DNA of 64,000 bases from Stappia sp. WLB 29. Its GTDB lineage: Bacteria > Pseudomonadota > Alphaproteobacteria > Rhizobiales > Stappiaceae. Below the pieces are notes generated by a model. The model worked only from the letters and a program-made list of their open reading frames with translations. It ran no database searches and was not told where the DNA came from. The position numbers and the translations under genes were made by a program. Positions 8,191 to 17,511 of this stretch are shown one piece after another. How positions within the stretch are numbered: position 1 is the stretch's first letter; every line of letters starts with the position of its first letter. Location of the stretch: NCBI RefSeq assembly GCF_023507705.1, contig NZ_JALBGD010000002.1, forward strand, positions 310,001 to 374,000. The letters run 5' to 3'.

Positions 8191-9150
8191 ATGACACATG
8201 TCCGTCCGGCGGCAGCGATCCTGTCCGCCTTGCTGGCCGCAACCGTCCTTTCGGGGGCGCCGGTGCGAGCCGCGGAGAACGCAGATCCCATCCGCCTCAC
8301 CCTGCACGACTGGACGGGCCAGCTGATTACCACGCAGATTATGGGCGAGGTGCTGAAGAAGGCCGGCTACAACGTCGAATACGTTCAGGCCGACTATATC
8401 GCCCAGTTCGCCGGCCTGAAGACCGGCGACCTGCACGTGGCGATGGAAATCTGGGAGACCACCGGCCGCGATGCGCTGGACGAGGCGACCGCCACCGGGC
8501 AGGTCGAGAACCTCGGTGAAAGCGGCATGTTGGCGATCGAGGAATGGTGGTATCCCAGCTACATGAAGGAGCTCTGCCCGGGGCTGCCCGACTGGGAAGC
8601 GCTGAAGAGCGATGCTTGCGCCGAAGCCTTCTCCACCGCGGAGACGGCGCCGAAGGGCCGGTATCTCGGAGCTCCGGTGACCTGGGGCGGATATGACGAT
8701 GAGCGCGTCGAGGCGCTCGAACTGCCGTTCGAGGTGGTTCACGCCGGGACGGATGCGGCGCTCTTCGCCGAGCTGGAATCGGCCTATCAGCGCAAGGCGC
8801 CGATTCTCCTGTGGGTCTATGCCCCGCACTGGGCGCCGCAGAAATACGAGGGCGAGTGGGTCGAGTTCCCGACCTATGAGAAGGCCTGCTACGAGGACCC
8901 CGCGTGGGGCTCCAATCCGGACATGGCCTACGATTGCGGCAAGCCGCGCGGGCCGATCTGGAAGGTCGCGTGGTCCGGCGTGAAGGACAAGTGGCCCGGC
9001 GCGCACAAGGCGATCTCGGCCTTCTCCGTCGACAATGACGAGATGGGCGGGATGATCACCAAGGTCGATCTCGACGGACAGAGCGTCGAGGATGTGGTCG
9101 CTGCCTGGATGGAAGCCAACACCGACCGCTGGTCGGAGTGGATCAAGTAA
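8191..9150 (+). CDS. Glycine betaine/proline-type ABC transporter substrate-binding protein
   Basis: This is a 319-residue periplasmic binding protein with a Sec signal peptide (about residues 1-27, ending ...VRA-AEN). The mature part belongs to the OpuAC/ProX family: LHDWTGQLITTQI near residue 35, the GDLHVAMEIWE segment near residue 80 and the aromatic-rich stretches EEWWYPSYMKE and PILLWVYAPHW, suited to caging a quaternary amine. The downstream gene for a demethylating flavoprotein suggests dimethylglycine, betaine or a similar methylated amine. A G+C-rich hairpin follows the stop codon, which would favour higher expression of the binding protein than of the membrane genes. Confidence 0.88.
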   Translation: MTHVRPAAAILSALLAATVLSGAPVRAAENADPIRLTLHDWTGQLITTQIMGEVLKKAGYNVEYVQADYIAQFAGLKTGDLHVAMEIWETTGRDALDEATATGQVENLGESGMLAIEEWWYPSYMKELCPGLPDWEALKSDACAEAFSTAETAPKGRYLGAPVTWGGYDDERVEALELPFEVVHAGTDAALFAELESAYQRKAPILLWVYAPHWAPQKYEGEWVEFPTYEKACYEDPAWGSNPDMAYDCGKPRGPIWKVAWSGVKDKWPGAHKAISAFSVDNDEMGGMITKVDLDGQSVEDVVAAWMEANTDRWSEWIK

Positions 9151-9172
9151 CACCCTTGCCCGACTGGCTGTC

Positions 9173-9199
9173 GCCGCCTTCCGTCCCCGGGACGGCGGC
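9173..9199 (+). terminator. Hairpin between binding-protein and ATPase genes
   Basis: GCCGCC (9173-9178) and GTCCC (9183-9187) pair with GGGAC (9189-9193) and GGCGGC (9194-9199), with a small unpaired CUUC bulge on one side. The 3' flank contains CTCTTTTC. This is a plausible attenuator or mRNA-stabilising structure 23 bases after the binding-protein stop, in the 127-base gap before the ATPase gene. Confidence 0.5.
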
Positions 9200-9277
9200 A
9201 GCCTCTTTTCGCCCTGTCGCGGATATGTCCTTCCGTCTTTCGGCAGGCTGGCGGCGACGGGACCTGCAAGCCGAGGC

Positions 9278-10342
9278 ATGCCACCCGTGACCAGTTCATT
9301 GCAGCAGGGCCAAAGGCCCGCAGCCGCAGCACCTGCGACGAAGCTCGAATGCCGTTCGGTCTGGAAACTGTTCGGCGCCGGCGCCGAGGGTTACCCGGTC
9401 GACGGCCCGAACGCCGCGGACAGCGGTCGCCTTGCGCGGGCCGGACTTGTCGGCGCGGTGCGCGACGTCAATCTCGGCGTGCGCGAGGGCGAGATCTTCG
9501 TGATCATGGGTCTGTCCGGCTCCGGCAAGTCGACGCTGGTGCGCTGCCTGTCGCGGCTGGTCGAGCCGACCCATGGCGAGATCCTGTTCAACGGCGAGAA
9601 CCTGCTTGCCGCAAGCCCGAAGCGGATGATCGAGATCCGCCGGCACCATATGGGCATGGTGTTCCAGCATTTCGCGCTGCTGCCGCATCTCACCGTGCTC
9701 GGCAATGTCGCCTTTCCGCTGGAGGTTCAGGGCGTCGGGCGGACGGAGCGCGAGGCGCGTGCACGGCAGATGATTTCGCTGGTCGGCCTGGAAGGGCGCG
9801 AGGGCTTTTTCCCGCGCGAACTGTCCGGCGGCCAGCAGCAGCGGGTGGGCATCGCCCGTTCGCTCGCGGTGGAGCCGGAACTGTGGTTCCTCGACGAGCC
9901 GTTCTCCGCGCTCGATCCGTTGATCCGGCGCGAGATGCAGGATGAGTTCATCCGCCTGCAGTCGGTGCTGCGCAAGACCATCGTCTTCATCACCCACGAT
10001 TTCGACGAGGCCATTCGCCTGGCCGACCGCATTGCCATCATGAAGGACGGTGCGGTCGTGCAGGTCGGCACGCCTGAAGACCTGGTGCTGCGGCCGGCGA
10101 ACGACTACGTCGCCGAGTTCACCCGCGGCGTTGCCCGCGCCAAGGTGATCCGTGCCGGCAGCCTGATGGAGGCAGGGAGCGCTCCGGCAGGTGCGCCGAC
10201 GGTGGACGAGGGCGCGCCCATCGCCGATGCGGCCTCGTTCTTTGCCGGCGGCTTGCAGGAAATTGGCGTGCGCGCGCGCGACGGTCGTGTGTTCGGGCGC
10301 CTCACCCGCGATGCGGTCGTGACCGTGATGATGCAGGGCTGA
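9278..10342 (+). CDS. Betaine/choline-type ABC transporter ATP-binding protein
   Basis: This is an ABC ATPase of the ProV/OpuAA group, 354 residues from the ATG at 9278. An upstream in-frame start at 9092 would lie inside the binding-protein gene. Visible are the Walker A motif GLSGSGKST, the Q-loop region MVFQHFALLPH, the signature LSGGQQQRVGIARS and Walker B LWFLDEPFSALD followed by the switch ITHDFDEA. An insertion before Walker A (VDGPNAADSGRLARAGLVGAV) is longer than in simple ABC proteins but is typical of ProV-like members. A C-terminal tail (residues 280-354) may be a regulatory CBS-like remnant. The permease gene follows after two bases. Confidence 0.88.
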   Translation: MPPVTSSLQQGQRPAAAAPATKLECRSVWKLFGAGAEGYPVDGPNAADSGRLARAGLVGAVRDVNLGVREGEIFVIMGLSGSGKSTLVRCLSRLVEPTHGEILFNGENLLAASPKRMIEIRRHHMGMVFQHFALLPHLTVLGNVAFPLEVQGVGRTEREARARQMISLVGLEGREGFFPRELSGGQQQRVGIARSLAVEPELWFLDEPFSALDPLIRREMQDEFIRLQSVLRKTIVFITHDFDEAIRLADRIAIMKDGAVVQVGTPEDLVLRPANDYVAEFTRGVARAKVIRAGSLMEAGSAPAGAPTVDEGAPIADAASFFAGGLQEIGVRARDGRVFGRLTRDAVVTVMMQG

Positions 10343-10344
10343 GC

Positions 10345-12408
10345 ATGAGCGAGGCCGCCAGCATTCCGCGCGCGCCCGCGCCTCTCGCCGCCGCTGGAGC
10401 CGGCGGCCGCGAGAACCGTCGCCGCTGGCACATCATCTGGGGCGCCGGTGTTCTCGCCTTTGTGCTGCTCTGGCAATTCGGCGAGTCCTATGCCGGCTGG
10501 GCCTTCGACATTCCGCGCGGCTGGCGCATCCCGATGCAGCGCTGGATCAGCGATGCGATGCGCTGGCTGGTCGAGGAGGCGAGCTTCGGCCTGTTCACCT
10601 TCACCGACCTCACGCGCTTTCTCGCCGCCATGGTGGAGGCACCCTATCGTCTGGTCCTCGGTCTGCTGTCGACCGGTATTCTCGATGGGCGCGGCAGCGC
10701 CGCGGTGCAGTTGCTGCCGCCGCTGTCGTGGCTCGCGGTGACCGGCGTTGCGATGTTGATGGGCCACTATGCCGGCGGACGCCGTCTCGCGCTGCTGGTC
10801 GGCGGCTGCTTTGCCTTCCTTGCCGTCTTCGGCCAGTGGGCCAGCGCGATGGTCACGCTCGCCTCGATCCTGATCGCCGTGCCGGTCGGGGTCGTGGGCG
10901 GGTTGCTGCTGGGACTTGCCGCCTTCCGCTGGCGGATGTTCGACAGGGCCTTGAGGCCGGTGCTCGACCTGATGCAGACCGTGCCGGTCTTTGCTTATCT
11001 GGTGCCGATCCTGTTCCTGTTCGGTTTCGGTCCGACTTCGGCGGTCGTCGCCACCATCATCTATGCGCTGCCGCCGATGACCCGGATCAGCCTGCTGGCC
11101 CTGCGCGCCGTGCCAGAAGAGGCGCACGAGCTCGGGCGAATGACCGGTTGCTCGCGGCGGCAGATGACCTGGCGCATCCTCGTGCCGAGCGCGCGGCCGG
11201 GGCTGATGGTCGGCGTCAACCAGGTGATCATGCTGTCGCTCAACATGGTCATCATCGCCTCGATGATCGGCGCGGGCGGGCTCGGCTTCGACGTGCTGGC
11301 GGCCCTGAGACGGCTCGACATCGGCGCGGGCATCGAGGCAGGCCTTGCCATTGTCGCGCTTGCCATTGCGCTCGACAGGCTGAGCCAGGCCTTTGCCGAC
11401 CGCCGTCCGGAGCACGGGGCGGAGGACGCGCAGCGAAAGGGGCTGCTCGCGCGCCATCCCTATACGGTTGCCGGCTGCCTGCTCGTCCTGGTCACGGCGC
11501 TCGCCGGCCTCGTCGCCGCGCCCGTGCAGGCCTACCCGAAGGCCTTGCAGCTTTCCACCGGCTCGGTCGGCAGCGACATCGTCGGCTGGATCAACGTCAA
11601 TTTCTTCGACCAGATCGAGGCGGTGAAGAACGCGCTGCTGCTCAACGTGCTGGTTCCGGCCAAGCGGTTCCTCGCCGGACTGCCGTGGCTAGGTGTCTCC
11701 GGGCTGCTGGGCCTGCTCGGCTGGCGGCTCGGCGGCTGGCGTCTCGCCCTTCTGGTCACCGTGCTCGCCTCGCTGATCGCCTTCACCGGCCAGTGGGAGA
11801 AGGCGATGGTGACCGTCTATCTCTGCGGCATCTCCGTCGTCATCGCCTGCATGATCGGCATTCCTGTCGGCATTCTCGCTTCCACCCGCGAACGGGTGTG
11901 GAAGGGCGTGGAACTGGTCATCGACACGCTGCAGACGCTGCCCTCCTTCGTCTACCTGATGCCGGCGGTGATGCTGTTCCGCGTCGGCGACTTCACGGCC
12001 ATGATCGCCGTCGTCGCCTATGCGGTCGCGCCGGCGATCCGCTACACCGCGCACGGTCTGCGCCAGGTGAACCCGCAGCTGCTCGAGGCCGGCATCGTGT
12101 CGGGAGCGACGCCGTGGCAGCTGATGACCAAGATCCGCCTGCGGCTTGCGTTGCCGGAGATCCTTCTCGGCATCAACCAGACCATCATGCTGGCACTGTC
12201 GATGCTGGTGATCACGGCCCTGGTCGGCACGCGCGACCTTGGCCAGGAGGTCTATATCGCGCTCACCAAGGCCGATACCGGGCGCGGTCTCGTCGCCGGT
12301 CTTGCCGTCGCCTTCATCGCCATCATCGCCGACCGGCTGATCGCCGCTGCCGCAGAGCGCAGCCGGCAACGCCTCGGCCTCGACGACACCGCAGGAGGAC
12401 GCTCATGA
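10345..12408 (+). CDS. Tandem-fused betaine-type ABC permease (two ProW domains in one chain)
   Basis: This 687-residue membrane protein is made of two BPD_transp_1 permease units. Each has the EAA-like coupling loop: EEAHELGRMTGCSRRQMTWR (about residue 255) and QLLEAGIVSGATPWQLMTK (about residue 575), each followed by a NQxIMLxLxM helix. ProW proteins are usually about 280-400 residues and dimerise; here both halves are encoded as a single chain, so one copy would suffice for the transporter. Its last four bases (ATGA) overlap the kinase-like gene. It acts in the inner membrane with the ATPase and binding protein just upstream. Confidence 0.88.
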   Translation: MSEAASIPRAPAPLAAAGAGGRENRRRWHIIWGAGVLAFVLLWQFGESYAGWAFDIPRGWRIPMQRWISDAMRWLVEEASFGLFTFTDLTRFLAAMVEAPYRLVLGLLSTGILDGRGSAAVQLLPPLSWLAVTGVAMLMGHYAGGRRLALLVGGCFAFLAVFGQWASAMVTLASILIAVPVGVVGGLLLGLAAFRWRMFDRALRPVLDLMQTVPVFAYLVPILFLFGFGPTSAVVATIIYALPPMTRISLLALRAVPEEAHELGRMTGCSRRQMTWRILVPSARPGLMVGVNQVIMLSLNMVIIASMIGAGGLGFDVLAALRRLDIGAGIEAGLAIVALAIALDRLSQAFADRRPEHGAEDAQRKGLLARHPYTVAGCLLVLVTALAGLVAAPVQAYPKALQLSTGSVGSDIVGWINVNFFDQIEAVKNALLLNVLVPAKRFLAGLPWLGVSGLLGLLGWRLGGWRLALLVTVLASLIAFTGQWEKAMVTVYLCGISVVIACMIGIPVGILASTRERVWKGVELVIDTLQTLPSFVYLMPAVMLFRVGDFTAMIAVVAYAVAPAIRYTAHGLRQVNPQLLEAGIVSGATPWQLMTKIRLRLALPEILLGINQTIMLALSMLVITALVGTRDLGQEVYIALTKADTGRGLVAGLAVAFIAIIADRLIAAAAERSRQRLGLDDTAGGRS

Positions 12409-13307
12409 GTGATGCGCCCGGCGCCGCCGCAACCCATGACAGGATCGCCGCCCTGCCGGTTTGGTCCGGCCCCATCGAGATCGAGCCGCTGCATGGTGGG
12501 CTTTCCAATGCCAGCTTTCTCGTTCGTGATCGCGAAGGGGCCTTCGTGGTGCGCCTCGGTCAGGACTTCCCGTTCCATCATGTGGAGCGGGCACGCGAGG
12601 CGATGGTGACACGGGCCGCCGTCGATCTTGGCCTTGCGCCGGAACTGGTGCATGTCGAGCCCGGCATCATGGTCTCTCGCTTCATCGACGGGCACACGTT
12701 CGGGCCTGCCGATGTGCGGGCCCGGCGTGCCGATGTCGCCGCGCTCATCCGGCGCTTCCATACCGGCATGGGCGAGCGGGTCAGCGGTGCGGGCTTCATC
12801 TTCTGGGTCTTCCACGTCATCCGCGACTATGCCCGCACGCTGGTCGCCGGAAACTCGCGCATGGCGGGCCGCCTGCCGGAATTCCTCGCCGTGGCGCAGG
12901 AGATGGAGCAGGCGCAGGTGGCGCTGCCCATCGTCTTCGGCCACCACGACCTGCTGCCGGCGAATTTCATCGACGACGGCAACCGTCTCTGGCTGATCGA
13001 CTTCGAATATGCGGGCTTCGGCACGGCGATGTTCGACCTCGCCGGTGTCGCCTCCAATGCGGGTTTCTCGCAGATGGAGACCGAAGACCTGCTGGCAACC
13101 TATCTCGACGCGCCGGCGGATGCGGCCTTCCTGCATGCCCATGCGGCGATGCAGGTCGCCTCGCTGTTGCGCGAGACCCTCTGGAGCCTCGTCTCCGAAC
13201 TGCATCTCGACGCGCCGGGCGTCGACTACGTCGCCTACACCGCAGAAACGCTCGCCGCCTATGAGGCGGCGCTTGCCAGCTACCGCCTCCGTTTCGGAAA
13301 GGGTTAG
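12405..13307 (+). CDS. Choline/aminoglycoside kinase-like phosphotransferase (APH fold)
   Basis: This 300-residue protein has a kinase fold of the APH/choline kinase family. The N-lobe Gly-rich region reads PLHGGLSNASFLV, the Brenner catalytic loop is GHHDLLPANFI near residue 178, and the metal-binding DFEYAG follows near residue 196. It starts at the ATG overlapping the permease stop, with AGGAGG ten bases upstream. Position in an operon for methylated-amine uptake and demethylation favours phosphorylation of a small amino alcohol such as choline or ethanolamine over antibiotic resistance. The substrate is inferred, not shown. Confidence 0.8.
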   Translation: MSDAPGAAATHDRIAALPVWSGPIEIEPLHGGLSNASFLVRDREGAFVVRLGQDFPFHHVERAREAMVTRAAVDLGLAPELVHVEPGIMVSRFIDGHTFGPADVRARRADVAALIRRFHTGMGERVSGAGFIFWVFHVIRDYARTLVAGNSRMAGRLPEFLAVAQEMEQAQVALPIVFGHHDLLPANFIDDGNRLWLIDFEYAGFGTAMFDLAGVASNAGFSQMETEDLLATYLDAPADAAFLHAHAAMQVASLLRETLWSLVSELHLDAPGVDYVAYTAETLAAYEAALASYRLRFGKG

Positions 13308-13311
13308 TTCC

Positions 13312-15756
13312 ATGTCGCTTCCACAGCAGGCCCAGATCGTCGTCATCGGCGGCGGCATCATCGGCTGTTCGACCACCTATCACCTGGCGCGCGATCACAA
13401 GGCCGATGTGCTGCTGCTGGAGCAGGGCAAGCTCACCAGCGGCTCGACCTGGCATGCGGCCGGGCTGGTCGGTCAGTTGCGCTCCTCCGCCTCTATCACC
13501 CAGGTGCTGAAATACTCCGTCGATCTCTACAAGCGGCTGGACGCAGAGACGGGCCTGGAGACCGGCTGGCGGATGACCGGCTGTCTGCGGCTCGCCTGCA
13601 ACGAGGATCGCTGGACCGAGTATCGCCGCCTTGCCACCACCGCCCGCAGCTTCGGCATGGAGATGCACCTGCTGTCGCCGGACGAGGTGAAGGCGATGTG
13701 GCCCCTGATGCGCGTCGACGATCTGGTGGGAGCGACCTTTCTGCCGACCGACGGACAGGCCAGTCCGTCCGACATCACCCAGTCGCTGGCCAAGGGCGCA
13801 CGCATGCACGGGGTGCGGATCGTCGAGGGCATCCGCGTTACCGGCTTCGTCATGGACGGGGCGCGCATCACCCATGTGGAGACGACGCAGGGGCGCATTG
13901 CCTGCGACAAGGTGGTCAACTGTGCCGGCCAGTGGGCGCGGCAGGTCGGCGCCATGGCGCGCGTCAACGTGCCGCTGCAGCCGGTCAAGCACCAATACAT
14001 CATCACCGAGCCGATCCAGGGTATCACCTCCAACACCCCGACCGTGCGCGACCCCGACCGGCGTACCTATTTCAAGGAGGAGGTCGGCGGCCTGGCGCTC
14101 GGCGGCTACGAGCCGGACCCCATCGCCTGGACGACGGGCGATGTGCCGGACGATTTCCAGTTCCAGCTGTTCGAGGACGACTGGGACCATTTCGAGCAAC
14201 ATCTGGTCAACTCGATCCATCGCGTCCCGGCGCTCGAGCAGACCGGCGTCAAGCAGATGATCAACGGGCCGGAAAGCTTCACACCGGACGGCAATTTCAT
14301 TCTCGGCGCGGCGCCCGAATGCGCGAACATGTATGTCGGCGCCGGCTTTAACGCCTTCGGCATCGCCTCGGGCGGCGGTGCCGGCTGGGTGCTCGCCGAA
14401 TGGGTGATGAAGGGCGAGGCGCCGCTGGATCTTTGGAGCGTCGACATCCGCCGCTTCTCCGGCCTGCACAGCGACCGCGATTGGGTCTGCGAGCGCACGC
14501 TGGAAGCCTATGGCAAGCACTACACCATCGTTTTCCCGCATGAGGAATATGCGAGCGGCCGGCCGCGCATCGTCTCGCCGCTCTACGAACGGCTCCAGGC
14601 GCGCGGGGCGGTGTTCGGCTCGAAGCTCGGCTGGGAGCGGCCCAACTGGTTCGCCCGCCCCGGCGACGAGCCGCGCGACATCTACTCCATGGGCAGGCAG
14701 AACTGGTTCGACGCGGTCGGCGAGGAACACCGTGCCGTGCGCGAAGCGGTCGGCCTGTTCGACCAGTCGTCCTTTGCCAAGTTCGAGCTGCGCGGGCCGG
14801 ATGCGGCGGCACAGCTGGAGTTCATCTGCGCCAACAAGGTCGGCAAGTCGGCTGGCCGGTTGACCTATACCCAGCTGCTCAACAGCCGCGGCGGCATCGA
14901 ATGCGACCTCACCGTCGCGCGCCTTGCCGACGATCTGTTCTACATCGTCACCGGTACCGGTTTTCGCACCCATGACGGAAGCTGGATCGCCGAGCACCTG
15001 CGCGCGGGCTCCAATGCGACCCTCGCTGACGTGACCGAGGAGTTCGGCACGCTGTCGCTGATGGGGCCGAAGGCGCGCGATGTGCTCGCCGCTGTTGCGC
15101 CGGGGGCGGATGTGTCGGGGGAGGCCTTTCCTTTCGGCCATGTGCGGGTGATCGAGATCGCCGGACATCCGGTGCGGGCCTTGCGTGTGACCTATGTCGG
15201 CGAACTCGGCTGGGAGTTGCACGTGCCCATCGGCGCCACCGGGGCGGTGTTCGATGCCCTGATGGAGGCGGGCGCCCCGCACGGAATCCGGCCGGCGGGT
15301 TATCGCGCCATCGAATCCTTGCGGCTTGAGAAGGGTTATCGCGCCTGGGGCGCGGATATCACGCCGAACGACAGCCCGTTCGAGGCTGGTCTCGGCTGGG
15401 CGGTGAAGCTGCGCTCCGGCCTGCCGTTCCTCGGTCGGGAGGCTTCGGAGCGGATCGCGGCGGTGCCGCTGCGCAAGCAGCTCGCCTGTTTCACGGTCGA
15501 GGACCAGAGCGTGGTGCTGCTCGGCCGCGAGACGATCCTGCGCGACGGCGAGTTTGCCGGCTATCTGTCCAGCGGCGGCTACGGCTACACGGTGGACCGG
15601 CCGATCGGCTATGGCTATTTGCGTCGTGCGGATGGTGTGGACGAGGCGTACTTGCGCGCCGGCAGCTATGAGCTCGTTGTCGCCAATGAGCGGGTTCCGG
15701 CACGGATCGAACTCGGCCCTCTCTACGATCCGCAGAATGCCCGTGTGAAGGCCTGA
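13312..15756 (+). CDS. Dimethylglycine/sarcosine dehydrogenase-like FAD oxidoreductase with GcvT domain
   Basis: This 814-residue enzyme has an N-terminal DAO-type FAD domain (VVIGGGIIGCSTTYHLA at residues 7-23, then GSTWHAAGL near residue 45, whose His is the usual covalent flavin-attachment site in this family). It is followed by an FAO_M linker and a C-terminal aminomethyltransferase (GcvT) fold (about 430-800). Such enzymes oxidatively demethylate N-methyl amino acids and pass the one-carbon unit to tetrahydrofolate. The upstream in-frame extension is rejected because ATG 13312 sits four bases after the kinase stop. The stop lies three bases from the convergent exporter gene. The context supports betaine-derived dimethylglycine as substrate. 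Confidence 0.85.
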   Translation: MSLPQQAQIVVIGGGIIGCSTTYHLARDHKADVLLLEQGKLTSGSTWHAAGLVGQLRSSASITQVLKYSVDLYKRLDAETGLETGWRMTGCLRLACNEDRWTEYRRLATTARSFGMEMHLLSPDEVKAMWPLMRVDDLVGATFLPTDGQASPSDITQSLAKGARMHGVRIVEGIRVTGFVMDGARITHVETTQGRIACDKVVNCAGQWARQVGAMARVNVPLQPVKHQYIITEPIQGITSNTPTVRDPDRRTYFKEEVGGLALGGYEPDPIAWTTGDVPDDFQFQLFEDDWDHFEQHLVNSIHRVPALEQTGVKQMINGPESFTPDGNFILGAAPECANMYVGAGFNAFGIASGGGAGWVLAEWVMKGEAPLDLWSVDIRRFSGLHSDRDWVCERTLEAYGKHYTIVFPHEEYASGRPRIVSPLYERLQARGAVFGSKLGWERPNWFARPGDEPRDIYSMGRQNWFDAVGEEHRAVREAVGLFDQSSFAKFELRGPDAAAQLEFICANKVGKSAGRLTYTQLLNSRGGIECDLTVARLADDLFYIVTGTGFRTHDGSWIAEHLRAGSNATLADVTEEFGTLSLMGPKARDVLAAVAPGADVSGEAFPFGHVRVIEIAGHPVRALRVTYVGELGWELHVPIGATGAVFDALMEAGAPHGIRPAGYRAIESLRLEKGYRAWGADITPNDSPFEAGLGWAVKLRSGLPFLGREASERIAAVPLRKQLACFTVEDQSVVLLGRETILRDGEFAGYLSSGGYGYTVDRPIGYGYLRRADGVDEAYLRAGSYELVVANERVPARIELGPLYDPQNARVKA

Positions 15757-15759
15757 GGA

Positions 15760-17511
15760 TCAGTTGCCGGACACGACGGCGGCATCCGCAATCGCGTGTG
15801 CCGACCCCGGCTGGCGGGTGTCGGCAAGGATCCGGCCGGCTTCCATGCGGATCAGCCGGTCGCACTTGTCGAAACAGTGTTCGTCGTGGGTCACCGCGAT
15901 GACCAGATGGCCGTCGCGCGCCATCTGCGGTACCAGCACGTCGTAGAAGAGCTTGCGGCGGACCGGGTCCTGGTCGGCGGCGAATTCGTCCAGCACGATG
16001 ATCGGCCGTGCCTCGGCGAGGGCCACGGACAGCGCGAGCCGCCGCTTCTGGCCGGTCGACAATGCCAGGGTCGAGAACGCGCCGTTCTCGATGCGGACGC
16101 GGTGGGCAAGGTCGAGCTCGGCAAGATGCGGCGGAACCTTCGCCTGTTCCGCCTCGTCCAGCCCGTAAAGCCGGGAAAAGAGGTGAAACTCGCTGAAGAC
16201 CGCGCTGAAGAGGTCCCGGTAGTCCTGAAGGGTGGCCGTCGTCACCGGCTGTCCGTCGAGAAGAATCTCCCCGTCTTCGGGCCGGCGCAGGCCGGTCAGC
16301 AGCGAGATCAGTGTCGATTTGCCGGCACCGTTGCCGCCGCTGATGAAAACCACTTCGCCGGGCACCAGCACGAGGTCGATCGGCCCGACGGTGAAGTGTT
16401 CGTCGTCGGCAGGGGCGGCGGTGGTTGCCCCTTCAGGCGGTGCCTCCGACAGGGTCGCCGTCACGCCGCGCAGCTCGATCCGCGAGAAACGGGCAGGCGG
16501 GGCTGCGGCCCTGTCGGTCGGTGCGTCAATCTCCGCCTCGGCGATCAGATCCTTTTCCAGCCCGGCGATCAGGCGCCGTGCGACGGCGGCGCGCGAGAAC
16601 GAGGCGAGATTGCCCATCACCGTTTCCACCGGCCCATAGGTCAGTAGCACCACGGTCAGCACCTGCAGCACCGTTTCGGTGGGCGTGCCGGCAAGAAGCG
16701 GCAGGCCGACGACGATCAGACACAGCAGGCCCATCATTGCGCCCTGGGCGACTGTCTGGCCGAGGCTGAAGAAGCGCTCTGCGGTGACCTTCAACTCGCG
16801 CTCGCGACTTGCCGCGTCGATGATGTCGGCCTGCAGCCCGTCGCGCCGCGCACGCCGCAGCCGCAGCTCCTTGTAGCCGCGCAGCACGTCGTTGACCCGG
16901 TCGAAGAAGGTCCACTCGGTTCGCGAGGCACGTTCCGCGCTCGCCTGCGCCGGGGTCTGTGCCAGCAGGTAGCCGATGGCGCCGAGCACTACGGCACAGA
17001 GAGTCGCGACGCCGCTCGGCCAGGACAGATAAAAGATGTAGGGAATGCAGAAGGCGATCACCAGCACTGCTTCCAGCGACTGGATGAAGTTCACCGATGC
17101 GTAGGAGATCTGGTTCACCTCGTGGGTGACGATGGAATAAACTTTGCCATGGTCGCGGCGGGAGAGAAAATCGGCACGGGCCTCCAGAAGACGCCGGCTC
17201 AGTTCGGTGCGCAGCCGCCGCTTCGTGGTTTCGACCAGACGGAAGCTGGCGACCCGGGCAAGATGCGAGAAGGTGAGGGTAGAGGCGATGGCGGCGAACA
17301 GCAGCAGGACATCGCCCGTGGCAATGGCCGCCGCGCCTGCCAGCGTGTTGATGGCGTAGATCATGCCCGAGCGGGTGACGCTGGCCAGCACCGCATAGGC
17401 GAGCACGGGCGAGCGCATCAGGTTGCCGTCGCGGATCAGGAACGCGAAGAGGGAGCCGAGCCCGCTGCCGCCTTCGGTGCCGCTCGTCTCGCTGTCGTTT
17501 CGCCCCGCCAT
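15760..17511 (-). CDS. Cyclic peptide-type ABC exporter (fused permease and ATPase)
   Basis: This is a 583-residue half-transporter starting at the ATG on the minus strand at 17511. The N-terminal half has about six membrane helices (residues 30-300). The C-terminal ATPase shows Walker A GGNGAGKST, a signature-like LALSTGQKRRLALS in place of LSGGQ, and Walker B PIIVLDEFAADQDP with the switch VTHDEH. The relaxed LSTGQ signature and layout are typical of the SyrD/PvdE/cyclic-peptide exporter group (TIGR01194-like). No biosynthetic genes are adjacent, so the cargo is unknown. Upstream in-frame codons to 17883 look non-coding. Confidence 0.82.
   Translation of the reverse strand: MAGRNDSETSGTEGGSGLGSLFAFLIRDGNLMRSPVLAYAVLASVTRSGMIYAINTLAGAAAIATGDVLLLFAAIASTLTFSHLARVASFRLVETTKRRLRTELSRRLLEARADFLSRRDHGKVYSIVTHEVNQISYASVNFIQSLEAVLVIAFCIPYIFYLSWPSGVATLCAVVLGAIGYLLAQTPAQASAERASRTEWTFFDRVNDVLRGYKELRLRRARRDGLQADIIDAASRERELKVTAERFFSLGQTVAQGAMMGLLCLIVVGLPLLAGTPTETVLQVLTVVLLTYGPVETVMGNLASFSRAAVARRLIAGLEKDLIAEAEIDAPTDRAAAPPARFSRIELRGVTATLSEAPPEGATTAAPADDEHFTVGPIDLVLVPGEVVFISGGNGAGKSTLISLLTGLRRPEDGEILLDGQPVTTATLQDYRDLFSAVFSEFHLFSRLYGLDEAEQAKVPPHLAELDLAHRVRIENGAFSTLALSTGQKRRLALSVALAEARPIIVLDEFAADQDPVRRKLFYDVLVPQMARDGHLVIAVTHDEHCFDKCDRLIRMEAGRILADTRQPGSAHAIADAAVVSGN

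Noticed and set aside
12967-15282. 771-codon antisense frame over the flavoprotein gene
   Set aside because: Complementary-strand shadow of a high-GC gene; composition has no domain logic and the plus-strand protein is intact.
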